DNA of 61,974 bases. Source: Paenibacillus sp. UNC499MF. Lineage in GTDB: Bacteria > Bacillota > Bacilli > Paenibacillales > NBRC-103111. The stretch is from positions 1 through 61,974 of the forward strand of contig NZ_FNVF01000021.1 in NCBI RefSeq assembly GCF_900107975.1, given 5' to 3'. The notes under the pieces were generated by a model. That model worked only from the letters and a program-made list of their open reading frames with translations, had not been told where the DNA came from and did not search any database. The position numbers and the translations under genes were made by a program. This document shows positions 29,745 through 38,436 of the stretch, one piece after another; the first letter of the stretch is position 1, and the number at the start of each line of letters is the position of its first letter.

Positions 29745-31106
29745 ATGATCCTTTTTATTCATCGCAAAGATCTGCGGATTGATGATATGACGGCATTCGA
29801 TTATATTCACAGCCTGGGGCGGCCGAGCCTGCACATTCTCATTCTGGACCCTTTTCTGCTGCGCGGCGGCCGGGACCGGGAACACAGCGGAGTCAACTTC
29901 CTGCGTCACGTCTCCAGGCTCACACGCGAATACCGGAAAGCAGGTGCGCATCTGGAGGTGCTTGCCGGCGAGCCTCAGGCCGTGGTCGACGGACTGCTCT
30001 CGGAGCTTCCGATTGAAGAAATCGTGCTGCACGGCGACGTTACGCCCTATGCCTTAGTACGTGACCGCAAACTTAAGGTTTCAGCTTCCGCCCGAGGCAT
30101 TCCGGTTACTACGCTGATCGACCATACTCTCGCCGATTTCGGGGATTTCCAACACTTCGCGGAGCGCCGGACTCCTTACCAGGTATTTACCCCTTTTTAT
30201 AAAAAATGGAACGCTTACATGCACCTTTTTTTCCGGCCGTCTTCGCCCGTCACCGTGCGCGACTTGCAGACACGGCCGCTGCCGGACCGCGAAGCCTGGT
30301 CCGCCCGGTTTCCGCTTCCGCTGGACCCGGAAGCGGCAGGCACGGCGCCTGATCCCGCTCAGACTCTGAGTGATTTTCTCGAAGGAGGTCTCCGCGCTTA
30401 TGAAGCGCAAAGAGACCGGTACGCCTTCGAGACGACAAGCGGGATCAGCCGCCACCTGAACACCGGCGCGCTCTCGGTGCGCCGGGCGTATGAAGCCGCT
30501 CTCGGAAGCGAGCGGCACGAAGCCTGGACGCGCCAGCTGGCGTGGCGCGACTTCTACCTGTACCAGGCCGTCTATAATCCGGATTTCTTCGTCTACGAGA
30601 AGAAATTCGATTTCTCCGGCCTGGAGGACACGCTCTTCGAGCGGTGGTGCCGGGGTCAGACCGGCATTCCGGTCGTGGATGCGGCCATGGCGGAGCTGAA
30701 CGCCACGGGACACATGCCGAACCGGCTGCGGATGGTGACGGCCATGTTTCTGACCAAGAACCTGCGCTGCCCCTTCACGCTGGGTGAACGGTATTTCCGG
30801 CGCAAGCTCGCCGATTACGACAACGTGCTCAACCGGGGCGGCTGGCTGTGGAGCGCTTCGCTCGGCTTCGACGCGTCTCCGTACTTCCGCGTCATGAACC
30901 CGGTCATGCAGTCGGAGACGCATGATCCGACGGGGATGTACATCCGGCGGTGGCTTCCCCGGCTCGCTCATCTGAGCGACAAGGAGATCCACAAGCCGCA
31001 GGCGGACGCGATCGTCGATCTGAAGAGCTCCCGCGCCGCAGCGATCGAGATTTACAAGCGTATGCTGGCCGAGGCGAAACCTGACTCCGGACCGGGTCCG
31101 GACTGA
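29745..31106 (+). CDS. Deoxyribodipyrimidine photolyase
   Basis: About 453 residues of the photolyase/cryptochrome family, which repair UV pyrimidine dimers with blue light and FAD. I start at the ATG of MILFIHRKDLRIDD, the usual N-terminus, preceded by AAGGAG. The N-terminal antenna-binding domain (residues 1-130) is followed by the helical FAD domain with RQLAWRDFY, GIPVVDAAM, GHMPNRLRM and SASLGFDASPYFRV. All key motifs are intact. It is a single gene with no obvious operon partner. Confidence 0.92.
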   Translation: MILFIHRKDLRIDDMTAFDYIHSLGRPSLHILILDPFLLRGGRDREHSGVNFLRHVSRLTREYRKAGAHLEVLAGEPQAVVDGLLSELPIEEIVLHGDVTPYALVRDRKLKVSASARGIPVTTLIDHTLADFGDFQHFAERRTPYQVFTPFYKKWNAYMHLFFRPSSPVTVRDLQTRPLPDREAWSARFPLPLDPEAAGTAPDPAQTLSDFLEGGLRAYEAQRDRYAFETTSGISRHLNTGALSVRRAYEAALGSERHEAWTRQLAWRDFYLYQAVYNPDFFVYEKKFDFSGLEDTLFERWCRGQTGIPVVDAAMAELNATGHMPNRLRMVTAMFLTKNLRCPFTLGERYFRRKLADYDNVLNRGGWLWSASLGFDASPYFRVMNPVMQSETHDPTGMYIRRWLPRLAHLSDKEIHKPQADAIVDLKSSRAAAIEIYKRMLAEAKPDSGPGPD

Positions 31107-31178
31107 TTTTCCCCCTGGCGGCCGTCCCCCTGTTTAAAGCCCCGTTCTTCGGGTAAATAGAAGTACGAGGTGATAAAC

Positions 31179-31400
31179 ATGGAAAATCCAATGGTGAAGT
31201 GCAGCATTGCCAACTGCGAATACTGGGAGCAGGGCAATAACTGCAGCGCGGAAGTTATTATGATCGAAGTAAACGCTCATTCGAACAAACCGCAACCGCA
31301 GGAGCGGGACGGTCTGCCTTACGATTCCGGACATCAGGATTCCGCCGAGGGCATCACCGACACCTGCTGTCAAACTTTCGAGGAACGTCATCATCACTAA
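31179..31400 (+). CDS. DUF1540 protein, Cys-rich
   Basis: A 73-residue protein with the DUF1540 pattern: VKCSIANCEYW near the start and CCQTFEE near the end, four or five cysteines that probably bind metal. The function is unknown; similar small proteins are common in spore-formers. GAGGTGAT lies at the right distance from the ATG at 31179. It ends in a His run (ERHHH). Confidence 0.85.
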   Translation: MENPMVKCSIANCEYWEQGNNCSAEVIMIEVNAHSNKPQPQERDGLPYDSGHQDSAEGITDTCCQTFEERHHH

Positions 31401-31432
31401 TTCAATCGAACTTTTCATTAAAAAATGAAAAT

Positions 31433-31472
31433 GCCGACAGCAGAGGAACCTTACCGCTCCCCTGTTGTCGGC
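31433..31472 (+). terminator. Terminator of the DUF1540 gene
   Basis: GCCGACA-CAGAGG and CCT-TTGTCGGC arms form the stem. The T run is weak on the plus strand. Confidence 0.5.
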
Positions 31473-31481
31473 TTACAAAAA

Positions 31482-31541
31482 TAATCCCGCCGGGAAGGCG
31501 GGGATTAAGGCCGGGCAGGCTTCATCCTGTCCGGCTTTTTT
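31482..31541. terminator. Two back-to-back terminator hairpins
   Basis: AATCCCGCC/GGCGGGGATT (31487-31506) has its T tract on the minus strand and fits the end of the SRPBCC gene. GCCGG-CAGG/CCTG-CCGGC (31510-31535) has seven T residues on the plus strand and fits the DUF1540 gene. Confidence 0.7.
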
Positions 31542-31605
31542 TCATGGTAAAAAATCCGTTTACTCCTGCAGGATCGTACTGTACGAAGCTCAGCCTTTCT
31601 ACGCT

Positions 31606-32055
31606 TTACCAGCCGAAATCCAGTTTCTTACCCGTTTCCACAAACGTTTTGATGGCGCTCAGCAGCATCCACCATGCGGGGTCCGCCTTCTCGTAAGACG
31701 GGTGATTTTCGACCCACTGATCGTTGACCAGCGTCAGCTTGGTGCAGCCGGCGAACGGCTCCAGCTTAATGGTTACCCGCGTTGTGATTTCCGCATGATT
31801 CGGATAGTAGGAAGGTCCGGGGTGTTCGATATAACTTAAGATGCGGTTCGGCTCGTATTCTAGCACTTCTCCGTAAATATGGACGGTCTGCTCGCCGTCA
31901 TTGCCGGGCCCGATAAACCGGATAGATTCACCGGGGACATAAGAAGAATCGATCACACAGTCGAAAAAGATTTTACGGGTTTTTTCCGGCGTTACGAAAA
32001 CATCCCACACCTGCTCCGGGCTGCCGTCGATATAAAAATGATAAGTGAGATCCAT
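31606..32055 (-). CDS. SRPBCC (AHSA1-like) domain protein
   Basis: A 149-residue single-domain protein starting MDLTYHFYIDGSPEQVWDVF, the characteristic beginning of SRPBCC/AHSA1 folds. Members bind hydrophobic ligands or act as Hsp90 co-chaperone relatives; the ligand here is unknown. GGGAGG precedes the ATG. It is divergent from an AraC regulator. Confidence 0.8.
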   Translation of the reverse strand: MDLTYHFYIDGSPEQVWDVFVTPEKTRKIFFDCVIDSSYVPGESIRFIGPGNDGEQTVHIYGEVLEYEPNRILSYIEHPGPSYYPNHAEITTRVTIKLEPFAGCTKLTLVNDQWVENHPSYEKADPAWWMLLSAIKTFVETGKKLDFGW

Positions 32056-32200
32056 TGAAAATTCCTCCCTAGCCTAGTGTCGGCGTCTTGTGATAGCTTG
32101 GCCGTTTTGCTACCATCAATTTTACAGGGTCACGGCGCAAAGCGATTGTAAAAAAGCGACATCTTCCCTGAGACATCATCTGGAACGGAGGCGGCTCCGC

Positions 32201-33013
32201 ATGAAACCCGAAGAGAATCCCGTCGTCGTCAACAAAGGTATTTTAAATTTTGAAAAGGGCCGGCAGAAGTTCACCATTTCCCGAAGATTGCCCGCTCCGG
32301 AGCTGGCTTTTTTTATCCGGCATTATTGGCTGATTCATTGGGATTTGAGAGGACTTCCCTCCCATACCCAGGAGGTGCTCCAGCCTCCATGCTTTAATCT
32401 GGTTTTTGAGAAAGACAACACGCGGATCTACGGGACGAATAAGGGGAAAACGTCGCAGCTTCTTGAGGACAAAGGAGAAGTGTTCGGCGTATTGTTCCGG
32501 CCGGGCGGGTTTTATCCGTTTTACCGGCGGCCCGCTTCTGAGCTGGCCAACCGCAGCCTGCCCTTCCGGGAAGTTTTCGGCAGAAGCTGCCTTCCGCTTG
32601 AAGATGCCCTTTTCTCCGAAACGGATGAAGATGCGAAGGTCCGCTTCGTGGATGACTTTTTCAATAGTGAGCGGCCGCCGGCTGACGAACAAATCGAAAT
32701 CGTCAATTCGGTGATCGATTATATTGCGGGGCACAGGGAAATCAACCGGGTAGAGGACGTCGGGGCCAGATTCGGCATCTCGGCAAGAACGATGCAGCGG
32801 ATGTTCAGCCAGTATGTCGGCGCCAGCCCGAAATGGGTTATTAAAAGATACCGCCTGCAGGATGCCGCCGTATCGGCGGATGCGGAAGGATCGCCGGATT
32901 GGTCGAAGCTCGCGGTAGAGCTGGGGTATTACGACCAGGCTCATCTGATTAAAGATTTCAAAACAGTTGTCGGCAAATCTCCGGAGGAGTATGTGCGCAG
33001 CAAGCAAGGTTAA
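32201..33013 (+). CDS. AraC-family transcriptional regulator
   Basis: About 270 residues. The N-terminal half is an effector-type domain common to AraC regulators (HYWLIHWDLRG, LLFRPGGFYPF-like). The C-terminal helix-turn-helix pair covers about residues 180-265, including RFGISARTMQRMFSQYVGASPKWV and a YYDQAHLIKDFK second helix. GGAGGC precedes the ATG at 32201. It is divergent from the SRPBCC gene, a possible target, and its operator was not located. Confidence 0.85.
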   Translation: MKPEENPVVVNKGILNFEKGRQKFTISRRLPAPELAFFIRHYWLIHWDLRGLPSHTQEVLQPPCFNLVFEKDNTRIYGTNKGKTSQLLEDKGEVFGVLFRPGGFYPFYRRPASELANRSLPFREVFGRSCLPLEDALFSETDEDAKVRFVDDFFNSERPPADEQIEIVNSVIDYIAGHREINRVEDVGARFGISARTMQRMFSQYVGASPKWVIKRYRLQDAAVSADAEGSPDWSKLAVELGYYDQAHLIKDFKTVVGKSPEEYVRSKQG

Positions 33014-33040
33014 ACCGGCAGAGCCGCACAAAAAATGGAA

Positions 33041-33092
33041 CGGCCTCACTGAATTGTAGCGCTTGGAAGCACGCTGCAATTCAGTGAGGCCG
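33041..33092 (-). terminator. Long hairpin terminator between AraC and MFS genes
   Basis: CGGCCTCACTGAATTG and CAATTCAGTGAGGCCG are perfect 16-bp arms with a smaller AGCG/CGCT extension in the loop. On the minus strand it is followed by a T6 stretch, fitting the end of the MFS gene; it can serve both convergent genes. Confidence 0.75.
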
Positions 33093-33109
33093 CTTTCTGA
33101 AATTAGGCT

Positions 33110-34375
33110 TTAGTCCGCTTTCCGCAAAGACGGGATTTTAACGATCAGCCATAAGGTAAAGGCCAGCAGGAGAAGAGCGCCGCCCATTACAATGTTTTGT
33201 ATTCCTACACCAACGCTGAGAAGCAGTGAAGTCAAACCGTATGAAATAGGTGTAAGTCCCATGGAAGACATAGTCTGAATACTCATCACACGACCGATAT
33301 ATGCTTTGTCGGCATGATTCTGGATCACGGAAATGGCACAAATGTTCGAGATTCCCATGAAGATTCCCATACAGGCGGCGAACACTGCTCCGGTCCAAAA
33401 TGTAACGGCCATGCTCAACGCGAGAAAGCTGAACGACAGGCCTAACTGGGCCAGTACGCTGATCAAGCCCCTCCGGCGTTTCAAGTTGAGAATGCCCAGC
33501 ACAATCGAGCTGACCAGCATTCCCCCCGCCAGGCCGGATTGCAGCATGCTGAAATCAAGTGTCTCCCCGTGCAGAACGTGTTTGACGAAAACCGGGATGC
33601 CGATGGCAAAGGGGCCGGTAAAAAACAGATTCAAAAACAGCGTCTTCAGCACAAACGCCTTCAATACGGGTGCCTGACGGACGTAGCCGATCCCTTCTTT
33701 GACGCTGGTCAGCATCGTAATCCGTTCCGCTTTCGTATCCGGCGATGGGGATTTCCGCACACGGACAAGCAGCGCGAATAGGGCCCCCAGCGCCAGCAGC
33801 ACGGTAATCAGGCCGAAGATTCCTTCATACCGGAGAGCGACGATGACAAAACCGCTGATCATCGGCCCGAATATCGAGGTGGACTGATTCGTCGTCTGGA
33901 TAATGGAGTTGGCCCTCGTCAGCCCCTCTTTGGAGACGATGGACGGGACGATCGAACCCGAAGCGGGCCAAAAGAACGCGTCCAATATGCCGAACAGCAG
34001 TGCGAAAGCCGTTAGGGCACCCAGTCCGATTCCCCCTCCTTCCACCAGAACCAAAACTAGGACGGCGAGCAGCGCCGATTTGGTTATCGTCGACACGAAC
34101 ATGATCTTCGACGGGCTGATCCGGTCCGCCAGCACGCCTCCGATCGCCATGAACAAGACGCGGGGCAGCGTCCCGATCAGATAAATAACGCCGAGGGAAG
34201 CCTCCATGTTCAAGACGTTCACCACGTACCAGGCTTCCGCAAAATAGAACATGTTCAGGGCGAGGCCGGAGAAAATCGTAGACAGCCACAGCATGGCGAA
34301 CGCCCTTTCCCGGAAGAGCGACGATGCCCGCCGGGGCATCCACTCCTCCTGGATTTGGGCCCCCAAGCTATTCAT
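33110..34375 (-). CDS. MFS transporter (EntS/MFS_3 type)
   Basis: A 421-residue protein with about twelve predicted membrane segments and the GGVLADR loop motif of the major facilitator superfamily between segments 2 and 3. It resembles EntS/macrolide-efflux type exporters; the substrate is unknown. Its ATG lies inside the 3' end of the ArsR-family gene with an 8-base overlap, so regulator and pump are one operon. Confidence 0.9.
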   Translation of the reverse strand: MNSLGAQIQEEWMPRRASSLFRERAFAMLWLSTIFSGLALNMFYFAEAWYVVNVLNMEASLGVIYLIGTLPRVLFMAIGGVLADRISPSKIMFVSTITKSALLAVLVLVLVEGGGIGLGALTAFALLFGILDAFFWPASGSIVPSIVSKEGLTRANSIIQTTNQSTSIFGPMISGFVIVALRYEGIFGLITVLLALGALFALLVRVRKSPSPDTKAERITMLTSVKEGIGYVRQAPVLKAFVLKTLFLNLFFTGPFAIGIPVFVKHVLHGETLDFSMLQSGLAGGMLVSSIVLGILNLKRRRGLISVLAQLGLSFSFLALSMAVTFWTGAVFAACMGIFMGISNICAISVIQNHADKAYIGRVMSIQTMSSMGLTPISYGLTSLLLSVGVGIQNIVMGGALLLLAFTLWLIVKIPSLRKAD

Positions 34376-34985
34376 CTTCCTTCACCCCTTTGAAATACGG
34401 CTCGTCGATCTGGAATGCTACCGTCATCAGATAAAAAGTTTCCATCTCCTCCTCCGAAACTTCTTCTTCCGCCATCCGGTTCAGCTCCTGGACCAGCTCG
34501 TGATATTTCGCGACCCATTTCTTAAACTTTTCCTTCGAAATGTTCACCTCAGTCTGACTCGCAATGCGGTGCCATTTCCTGTGATCTTCGGAATCCGTCA
34601 GGAAGGCGCTCTCCGGGGCCGCCAGGGCACGGCTCTTGGCCCGGTCCAGAGTGGATATCGTCATCAGTCGGCGGCTCTCCCCGTATTCATGGTGGAAGGA
34701 TAGCAGGTCCGTAGACGGAATAAAGCTTTTCGCCACGGCCTGATACAGCTTCTGAGTCATGTTCCCCTTGCGATTTTCCTCCACCAGCCGAATCAAGCCG
34801 TTCTTCTCTAAATCCTGCAGGTGGTAGTGGACTTTCGACCGCGATTCCCCCATCTGCTGGGAAAGCTGCTGCCCCGACCGAGCCTCCTCTACCAGCAGGG
34901 ATAAGATTTCAATCCGCAGCGGATCGCTCAAAGATTTCAACTGTTCGAGATTCGTTAGCACCATAATATCATTTTTATTTTCCAT
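34368..34985 (-). CDS. ArsR-family transcriptional regulator
   Basis: About 205 residues: a winged helix-turn-helix near the N-terminus (SDPLRIEILSLL, SGQQLSQQMG, KVHYHLQDLEKNGLI) and a longer helical C-terminal part. I use the ATG at 34985 (MENKNDIMV), with GGAG upstream. It is coupled to the downstream MFS gene and probably represses this operon through the palindrome that overlaps its promoter. Confidence 0.87.
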   Translation of the reverse strand: MENKNDIMVLTNLEQLKSLSDPLRIEILSLLVEEARSGQQLSQQMGESRSKVHYHLQDLEKNGLIRLVEENRKGNMTQKLYQAVAKSFIPSTDLLSFHHEYGESRRLMTISTLDRAKSRALAAPESAFLTDSEDHRKWHRIASQTEVNISKEKFKKWVAKYHELVQELNRMAEEEVSEEEMETFYLMTVAFQIDEPYFKGVKEDE

Positions 34986-35011
34986 ACATGTCAGCTCCAT
35001 TTGACTTGTCA

Positions 35012-35059
35012 GTTTTTATTGACAATAAAAACTTACCAAATAATCTTCTCTCCTGTCAA
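35012..35059 (-). promoter_or_regulatory. Promoter and operator of the ArsR-MFS operon
   Basis: GTTTTTATTG-A-CAATAAAAAC (35012-35032) is a perfect inverted repeat with one central base. A consensus -35 TTGACA lies at 35054-35059 on the minus strand, which puts the palindrome on the -10 and start-site region. This is where a repressor would act. Confidence 0.68.
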
Positions 35060-35072
35060 GGGGAATTCAGGA

Positions 35073-35118
35073 ACAAAAAAAGGCCGCATGGGATACTATG
35101 CGTACCTCATGCAGCCTT
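35073..35118 (-). terminator. Terminator of the FMN reductase gene
   Basis: AAGGC-GCATG and CATGC-GCCTT form the stem, with seven T residues after it on the minus strand. Confidence 0.8.
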
Positions 35119-35169
35119 CTAGAGAGAAGATCCCTCAAAACCCGGATCGGGATAATGCCGGCTTCCGAA

Positions 35170-35718
35170 TTAATTTTTGTGCAGCTTGCCGTGCCAGTTA
35201 ATGAAATTGTTAACGACTACATTCAGAAACTCAATGGTCGGCTCGTGATGCAAGTTGCCGTCTTTATCGATTTTTTCATGGACAAGGCCTACGTACACTT
35301 CATTGCCCGGAAGAAGCACGGAAGAAACCCCCGGCGAGAACAAAATATCCCGAAGATGCTCTTGTGCCCGCACAGTGCCAAGAAGCCCCATCGAAGCGCC
35401 CATGATCCAGGACGGTTTGCCGATCATCACTCGGTCTCCGCGCGAAAGCCAGTCGAGGGCATTTTTCAGCACGCCGGGAATCGAGTAGTTGTACTCGGGC
35501 GTAACCCAAAGCACGGCGTCGGCGCCTGCGATTTTGCTGCGGAAATCCAGCACCGACTGGTCCGGTGTAAGCTCGATATCCTCGTTGTAGAACGGCAGAT
35601 CGTTCACTCTGACAATCTCCACGTCGAGCCGATCTTTGAAAGTCTTTTGCACATACTCCGCAAGCTTCAGGTTATATGAGTTTTTGCGGTTGCTTCCGAT
35701 AACTGCTGCGATTTTCAT
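35170..35718 (-). CDS. NADPH-dependent FMN reductase
   Basis: A 182-residue flavodoxin-like oxidoreductase. The N-terminal phosphate-binding loop GSNRKNSYN and the family motif TPEYNYSIPGVLKNALDW (near residue 80) are both clear. It probably reduces quinones, azo compounds or other electrophiles with NADPH. The ATG at 35718 follows GGAGGG; an upstream TTG is too close to it. A palindrome matching one upstream of the neighbouring marR lies in its promoter region. Confidence 0.9.
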   Translation of the reverse strand: MKIAAVIGSNRKNSYNLKLAEYVQKTFKDRLDVEIVRVNDLPFYNEDIELTPDQSVLDFRSKIAGADAVLWVTPEYNYSIPGVLKNALDWLSRGDRVMIGKPSWIMGASMGLLGTVRAQEHLRDILFSPGVSSVLLPGNEVYVGLVHEKIDKDGNLHHEPTIEFLNVVVNNFINWHGKLHKN

Positions 35719-35740
35719 AAGCAAACCCTCCGATATATTT

Positions 35741-35764
35741 TTTTAGTTGCTATATCAACTAAAA
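35741..35764 (-). promoter_or_regulatory. Operator candidate upstream of the FMN reductase gene
   Basis: TTTTAGTTG and CAACTAAAA are perfect 9-bp arms around CTATAT. The core TTAGTTGCTATATCAAC repeats upstream of marR with one change. Confidence 0.75.
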
Positions 35765-35787
35765 GGCAAACAGGTGTGCACGGCAGC

Positions 35788-36219
35788 TTACCGCTTGCGC
35801 ACATTGTTGCGGACCTTTGTAAGAAGCCTCCTGAGCTCGGCCGTCTCTTCAGCCGTAAAACCCGCCCGCAGATGCTGTTTCATATGGCTGCTGATCTCTT
35901 CCACGTTTTTCCGGAGCGCACGCCCCTCATCGGTCAAATACACTTCAATCGAGCGGCGGTCGCCCGCGCTGGGAGTACGCCGGATAAAGCCCTTGTTCTC
36001 CAGACTGGCAAGCATCCGCGTAATGCCGGATTTATCTTTGCTCAAGCTTTCCGCGATTTCATTCTGCGACAAGCCTTCCTGCCTCAGCAAAAGCGCGATC
36101 ACCAGATGCTGTTCGGGAGCAAGCTGCATAGGCGCCAGCAATTTCTTCAAGTAGCTGGTAATCTCCAAATCCGCCATATGGATCATCAAACCGATATGTT
36201 CTTCCATGTCCCGTTCCAT
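35788..36219 (-). CDS. MarR-family transcriptional regulator
   Basis: A 143-residue winged helix-turn-helix regulator. LLLRQEGLSQNEIAESLSKDKSGITRML is cut by the expected wing (GFIRRTPSAGDRRSIEVYLT), typical of MarR. AGGGTG precedes the ATG. It lies directly upstream of the FMN reductase gene in the same direction and shares its operator motif, so it probably controls both in response to an electrophile or redox signal. There is no clear sensor cysteine near the N-terminus. Confidence 0.88.
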   Translation of the reverse strand: MERDMEEHIGLMIHMADLEITSYLKKLLAPMQLAPEQHLVIALLLRQEGLSQNEIAESLSKDKSGITRMLASLENKGFIRRTPSAGDRRSIEVYLTDEGRALRKNVEEISSHMKQHLRAGFTAEETAELRRLLTKVRNNVRKR

Positions 36220-36237
36220 TTGTTCACCCTGACCATA

Positions 36238-36256
36238 TTAGTTGATATATCAACAA
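36238..36256 (-). promoter_or_regulatory. Operator candidate upstream of marR
   Basis: GTTGATATATCAAC (36241-36254) is a perfect 14-base palindrome, extended as TTAGTTGATATATCAACAA. It matches the site before the FMN reductase gene and suggests autoregulation. Confidence 0.75.
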
Positions 36257-36547
36257 TCACAGTTATATTATCTTAAAAGCCGAGGGGATTGTCAAGAGCA
36301 GTGAAGTTGCACACAGTGGATTCGGATAAATTGGATAAGTCTAAACTCGACCTTGAAGCTGACGGAAAATTGTCGGACGATGGTTTCTGGGGAACAGAAA
36401 ATCCGCACACTTAATAGCTTTAATCCCCCAGTGTCGACTTGAAGGAGTGATGTTATTTGAGTAGGGACAACAACATAAAGGATCTGTGGGGGGTCGCGAT
36501 TTGTAAATTAAGTAACCTTTCATCGGAAATTAGGAGGCTGACTGGGA
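36257..36547. other. Gap between marR and the APH-GNAT gene
   Basis: About 290 bases without a gene. AGGAGG just before 36548 serves the next gene. No RNA motif was recognised. Confidence 0.5.
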
Positions 36548-37960
36548 ATGATGTCTTTAAAAAACATGGTACGAGGATTAAAAGATGATTCTACGGCCAA
36601 ACAACTGATTCAGTTTTGGGAGTATGATGCAAAAACTTTAAAGTTTTGGAGGGCAAGCAGCAATTTCATTTACATGTTTGAGAGAAACGGAGACCGGTAT
36701 TTCCTAAGATTCATTCATGAAGAGGACAACTCGATTGAGAATATTCAGGCCGAGCTTGATTTTCTGCTGTATCTGATAGCCGAAGGCTATCCTGCCGCGG
36801 CTCCAGTCCCTTCTAAATCCGGAAAATGGATCGAAACGATCCATACAGTGGAAGATGGTTGTTATTACGGCGTAGTATTCGAACAAGCAAAGGGAATCCA
36901 TCTCCCGCTTGATCAAATGACAGATCGCCATGTCGTACAATGGGGAATGTCACTCGCTTCATTGCACATTCTATCCGAAAGGTATCCTTCCAGAGCGAAT
37001 TCGCGAGGAAGTTGGAATGATGCACTGTCTTTCATATCATCGGTGCTGCAGCGGCATCCCGGTGAGCATGGTGCCCGAAAGGAACTTGAGCAGTTGCGCA
37101 TACAACTTTCGGCACTTCCTACCGATGCAAAACATATGGGAATAATCCACTATGACTTCGAGACGGACAATATCTTCTATGAGGCGGAGAAGTCCCGGTA
37201 TCACGTCATCGATTTCGATGACGCGATGATTCATTGGTATGCCATGGATATTGCTTCCGCCATATCTGATCTGGTCCCGCAAGAAGATGATCACGCTAAG
37301 CGGAAAATCAAACATTTTCTAACCGGATACCAGTCGGTCAAACCGTTAGAAGAGCGTTACGTACATTTGCTTCCCGTCTTTCATAAATTTGCGGATCTCT
37401 ACACTATGGCAAGACTTCTCCGGAGCGTTGAGGATGTAGATCTCACTGGTTCACCGGAGTGGGCCGACCGGCTTAAACATAAACTGCTTGGGGTATGTGA
37501 GCGGATAGGTGAACGTTGCCACCCGAGCGTCGAACTCAAGCCCGTTGATGAGAATAACTGGTACGAATGCACCGAGCTTGAAGTTACGGATGAGCAGAAG
37601 AACGTGTTTCCCGTTCCGGTTGTATATTGGCTGGCAGAGTCCGCTTATTGCGGGTTTACTCCTCTGGCCGTGTATACCGGTGAACAATTAATCGGATTTG
37701 CGGTCTACGCCGTCGACCCTGACGATGGGAGCTACTGGATTATGGCCTACATGATCGATCATAAGTTCCAGCATAAAGGCTTGGGACGATCCGGCATGAA
37801 GGAACTGGTCCGTTATATCCACGACAAGCATGGCTGCGACAAAATCGTACTCGGACATCGGGCCGAAAACGAACGGGCGTCTCATTTATATGCTTCGTTA
37901 GGTTTTGAAGAAGTTTCCCGGGAAGGCATAGAGATTATACGGGAATTGACCCTTTCGTAA
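36548..37960 (+). CDS. Fusion of an aminoglycoside-phosphotransferase-like kinase and a GNAT acetyltransferase
   Basis: A 470-residue two-domain protein. Residues 1-about 320 are an APH/choline-kinase fold with the catalytic loop HYDFETDN (His201, Asp203, Asn208) and the magnesium-binding IDFDD (Asp222, Asp224). Residues about 330-470 are a GNAT domain with an acetyl-CoA-binding loop near HKFQHKGLGRSG (406-415) and the late motif ENERASHLYASLGFEE. The substrate is unknown; a small amine or antibiotic is possible. AGGAGG precedes the ATG. It is a single-gene unit with its own terminator. Confidence 0.88.
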   Translation: MMSLKNMVRGLKDDSTAKQLIQFWEYDAKTLKFWRASSNFIYMFERNGDRYFLRFIHEEDNSIENIQAELDFLLYLIAEGYPAAAPVPSKSGKWIETIHTVEDGCYYGVVFEQAKGIHLPLDQMTDRHVVQWGMSLASLHILSERYPSRANSRGSWNDALSFISSVLQRHPGEHGARKELEQLRIQLSALPTDAKHMGIIHYDFETDNIFYEAEKSRYHVIDFDDAMIHWYAMDIASAISDLVPQEDDHAKRKIKHFLTGYQSVKPLEERYVHLLPVFHKFADLYTMARLLRSVEDVDLTGSPEWADRLKHKLLGVCERIGERCHPSVELKPVDENNWYECTELEVTDEQKNVFPVPVVYWLAESAYCGFTPLAVYTGEQLIGFAVYAVDPDDGSYWIMAYMIDHKFQHKGLGRSGMKELVRYIHDKHGCDKIVLGHRAENERASHLYASLGFEEVSREGIEIIRELTLS

Positions 37961-37987
37961 CTATGATCATTAACGTTCGAGATTTAA

Positions 37988-38014
37988 GAGCCGCAAGATT
38001 TGCGGCTCCTTTTC
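37988..38014 (+). terminator. Terminator of the APH-GNAT gene
   Basis: GAGCCGCAA and TTGCGGCTC form a perfect stem with CCTTTTCATTTT behind it. Confidence 0.82.
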
Positions 38015-38056
38015 ATTTTCCTCGAGAACCCTAAGGGCTGCGCTTTATCGGACTGC

Positions 38057-38251
38057 TTAATTTCTTCGGAAATAACGGTTGCGCCAGCAATACAACACCT
38101 CGAAAATCGAGAATACGCCAACTACCGCAGCAGCCAAAAGGATTACCGAGATACCGAAAACGGTCATCGTTCCCGTGATTCCTTTATCCTCCAGCAAAAG
38201 AACACTGCCGACGACCCAAAAAATGTCGACCACGGCAATGAAAAGCACCAC
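38057..38251 (-). CDS. Small membrane protein or fragment
   Basis: Sixty-four residues with two long hydrophobic segments (about 1-20 and 28-52) and a basic end (WRNRYFRRN). A stop codon lies immediately before the GTG used as start and I see no ribosome binding site, so it may be the 3' remnant of a longer membrane protein gene. The composition looks coding. Confidence 0.4.
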   Translation of the reverse strand: MVLFIAVVDIFWVVGSVLLLEDKGITGTMTVFGISVILLAAAVVGVFSIFEVLYCWRNRYFRRN

Positions 38252-38436
38252 CTATGGAGAAACCATACTCCTGAATGCGGTCCAAACGAGAAATGCGACA
38301 CCTCTTTGGCAGCACCCTAAGGGGTGGATGGGTTGTGAGTGTATTTGCCTCAAATCAAAGCAGATTAAAGAATTGCCCAATCTCTCTCTGCTTATCCAGA
38401 ATATATTACAGATATCAATCAAAAGGAGTGGATATT

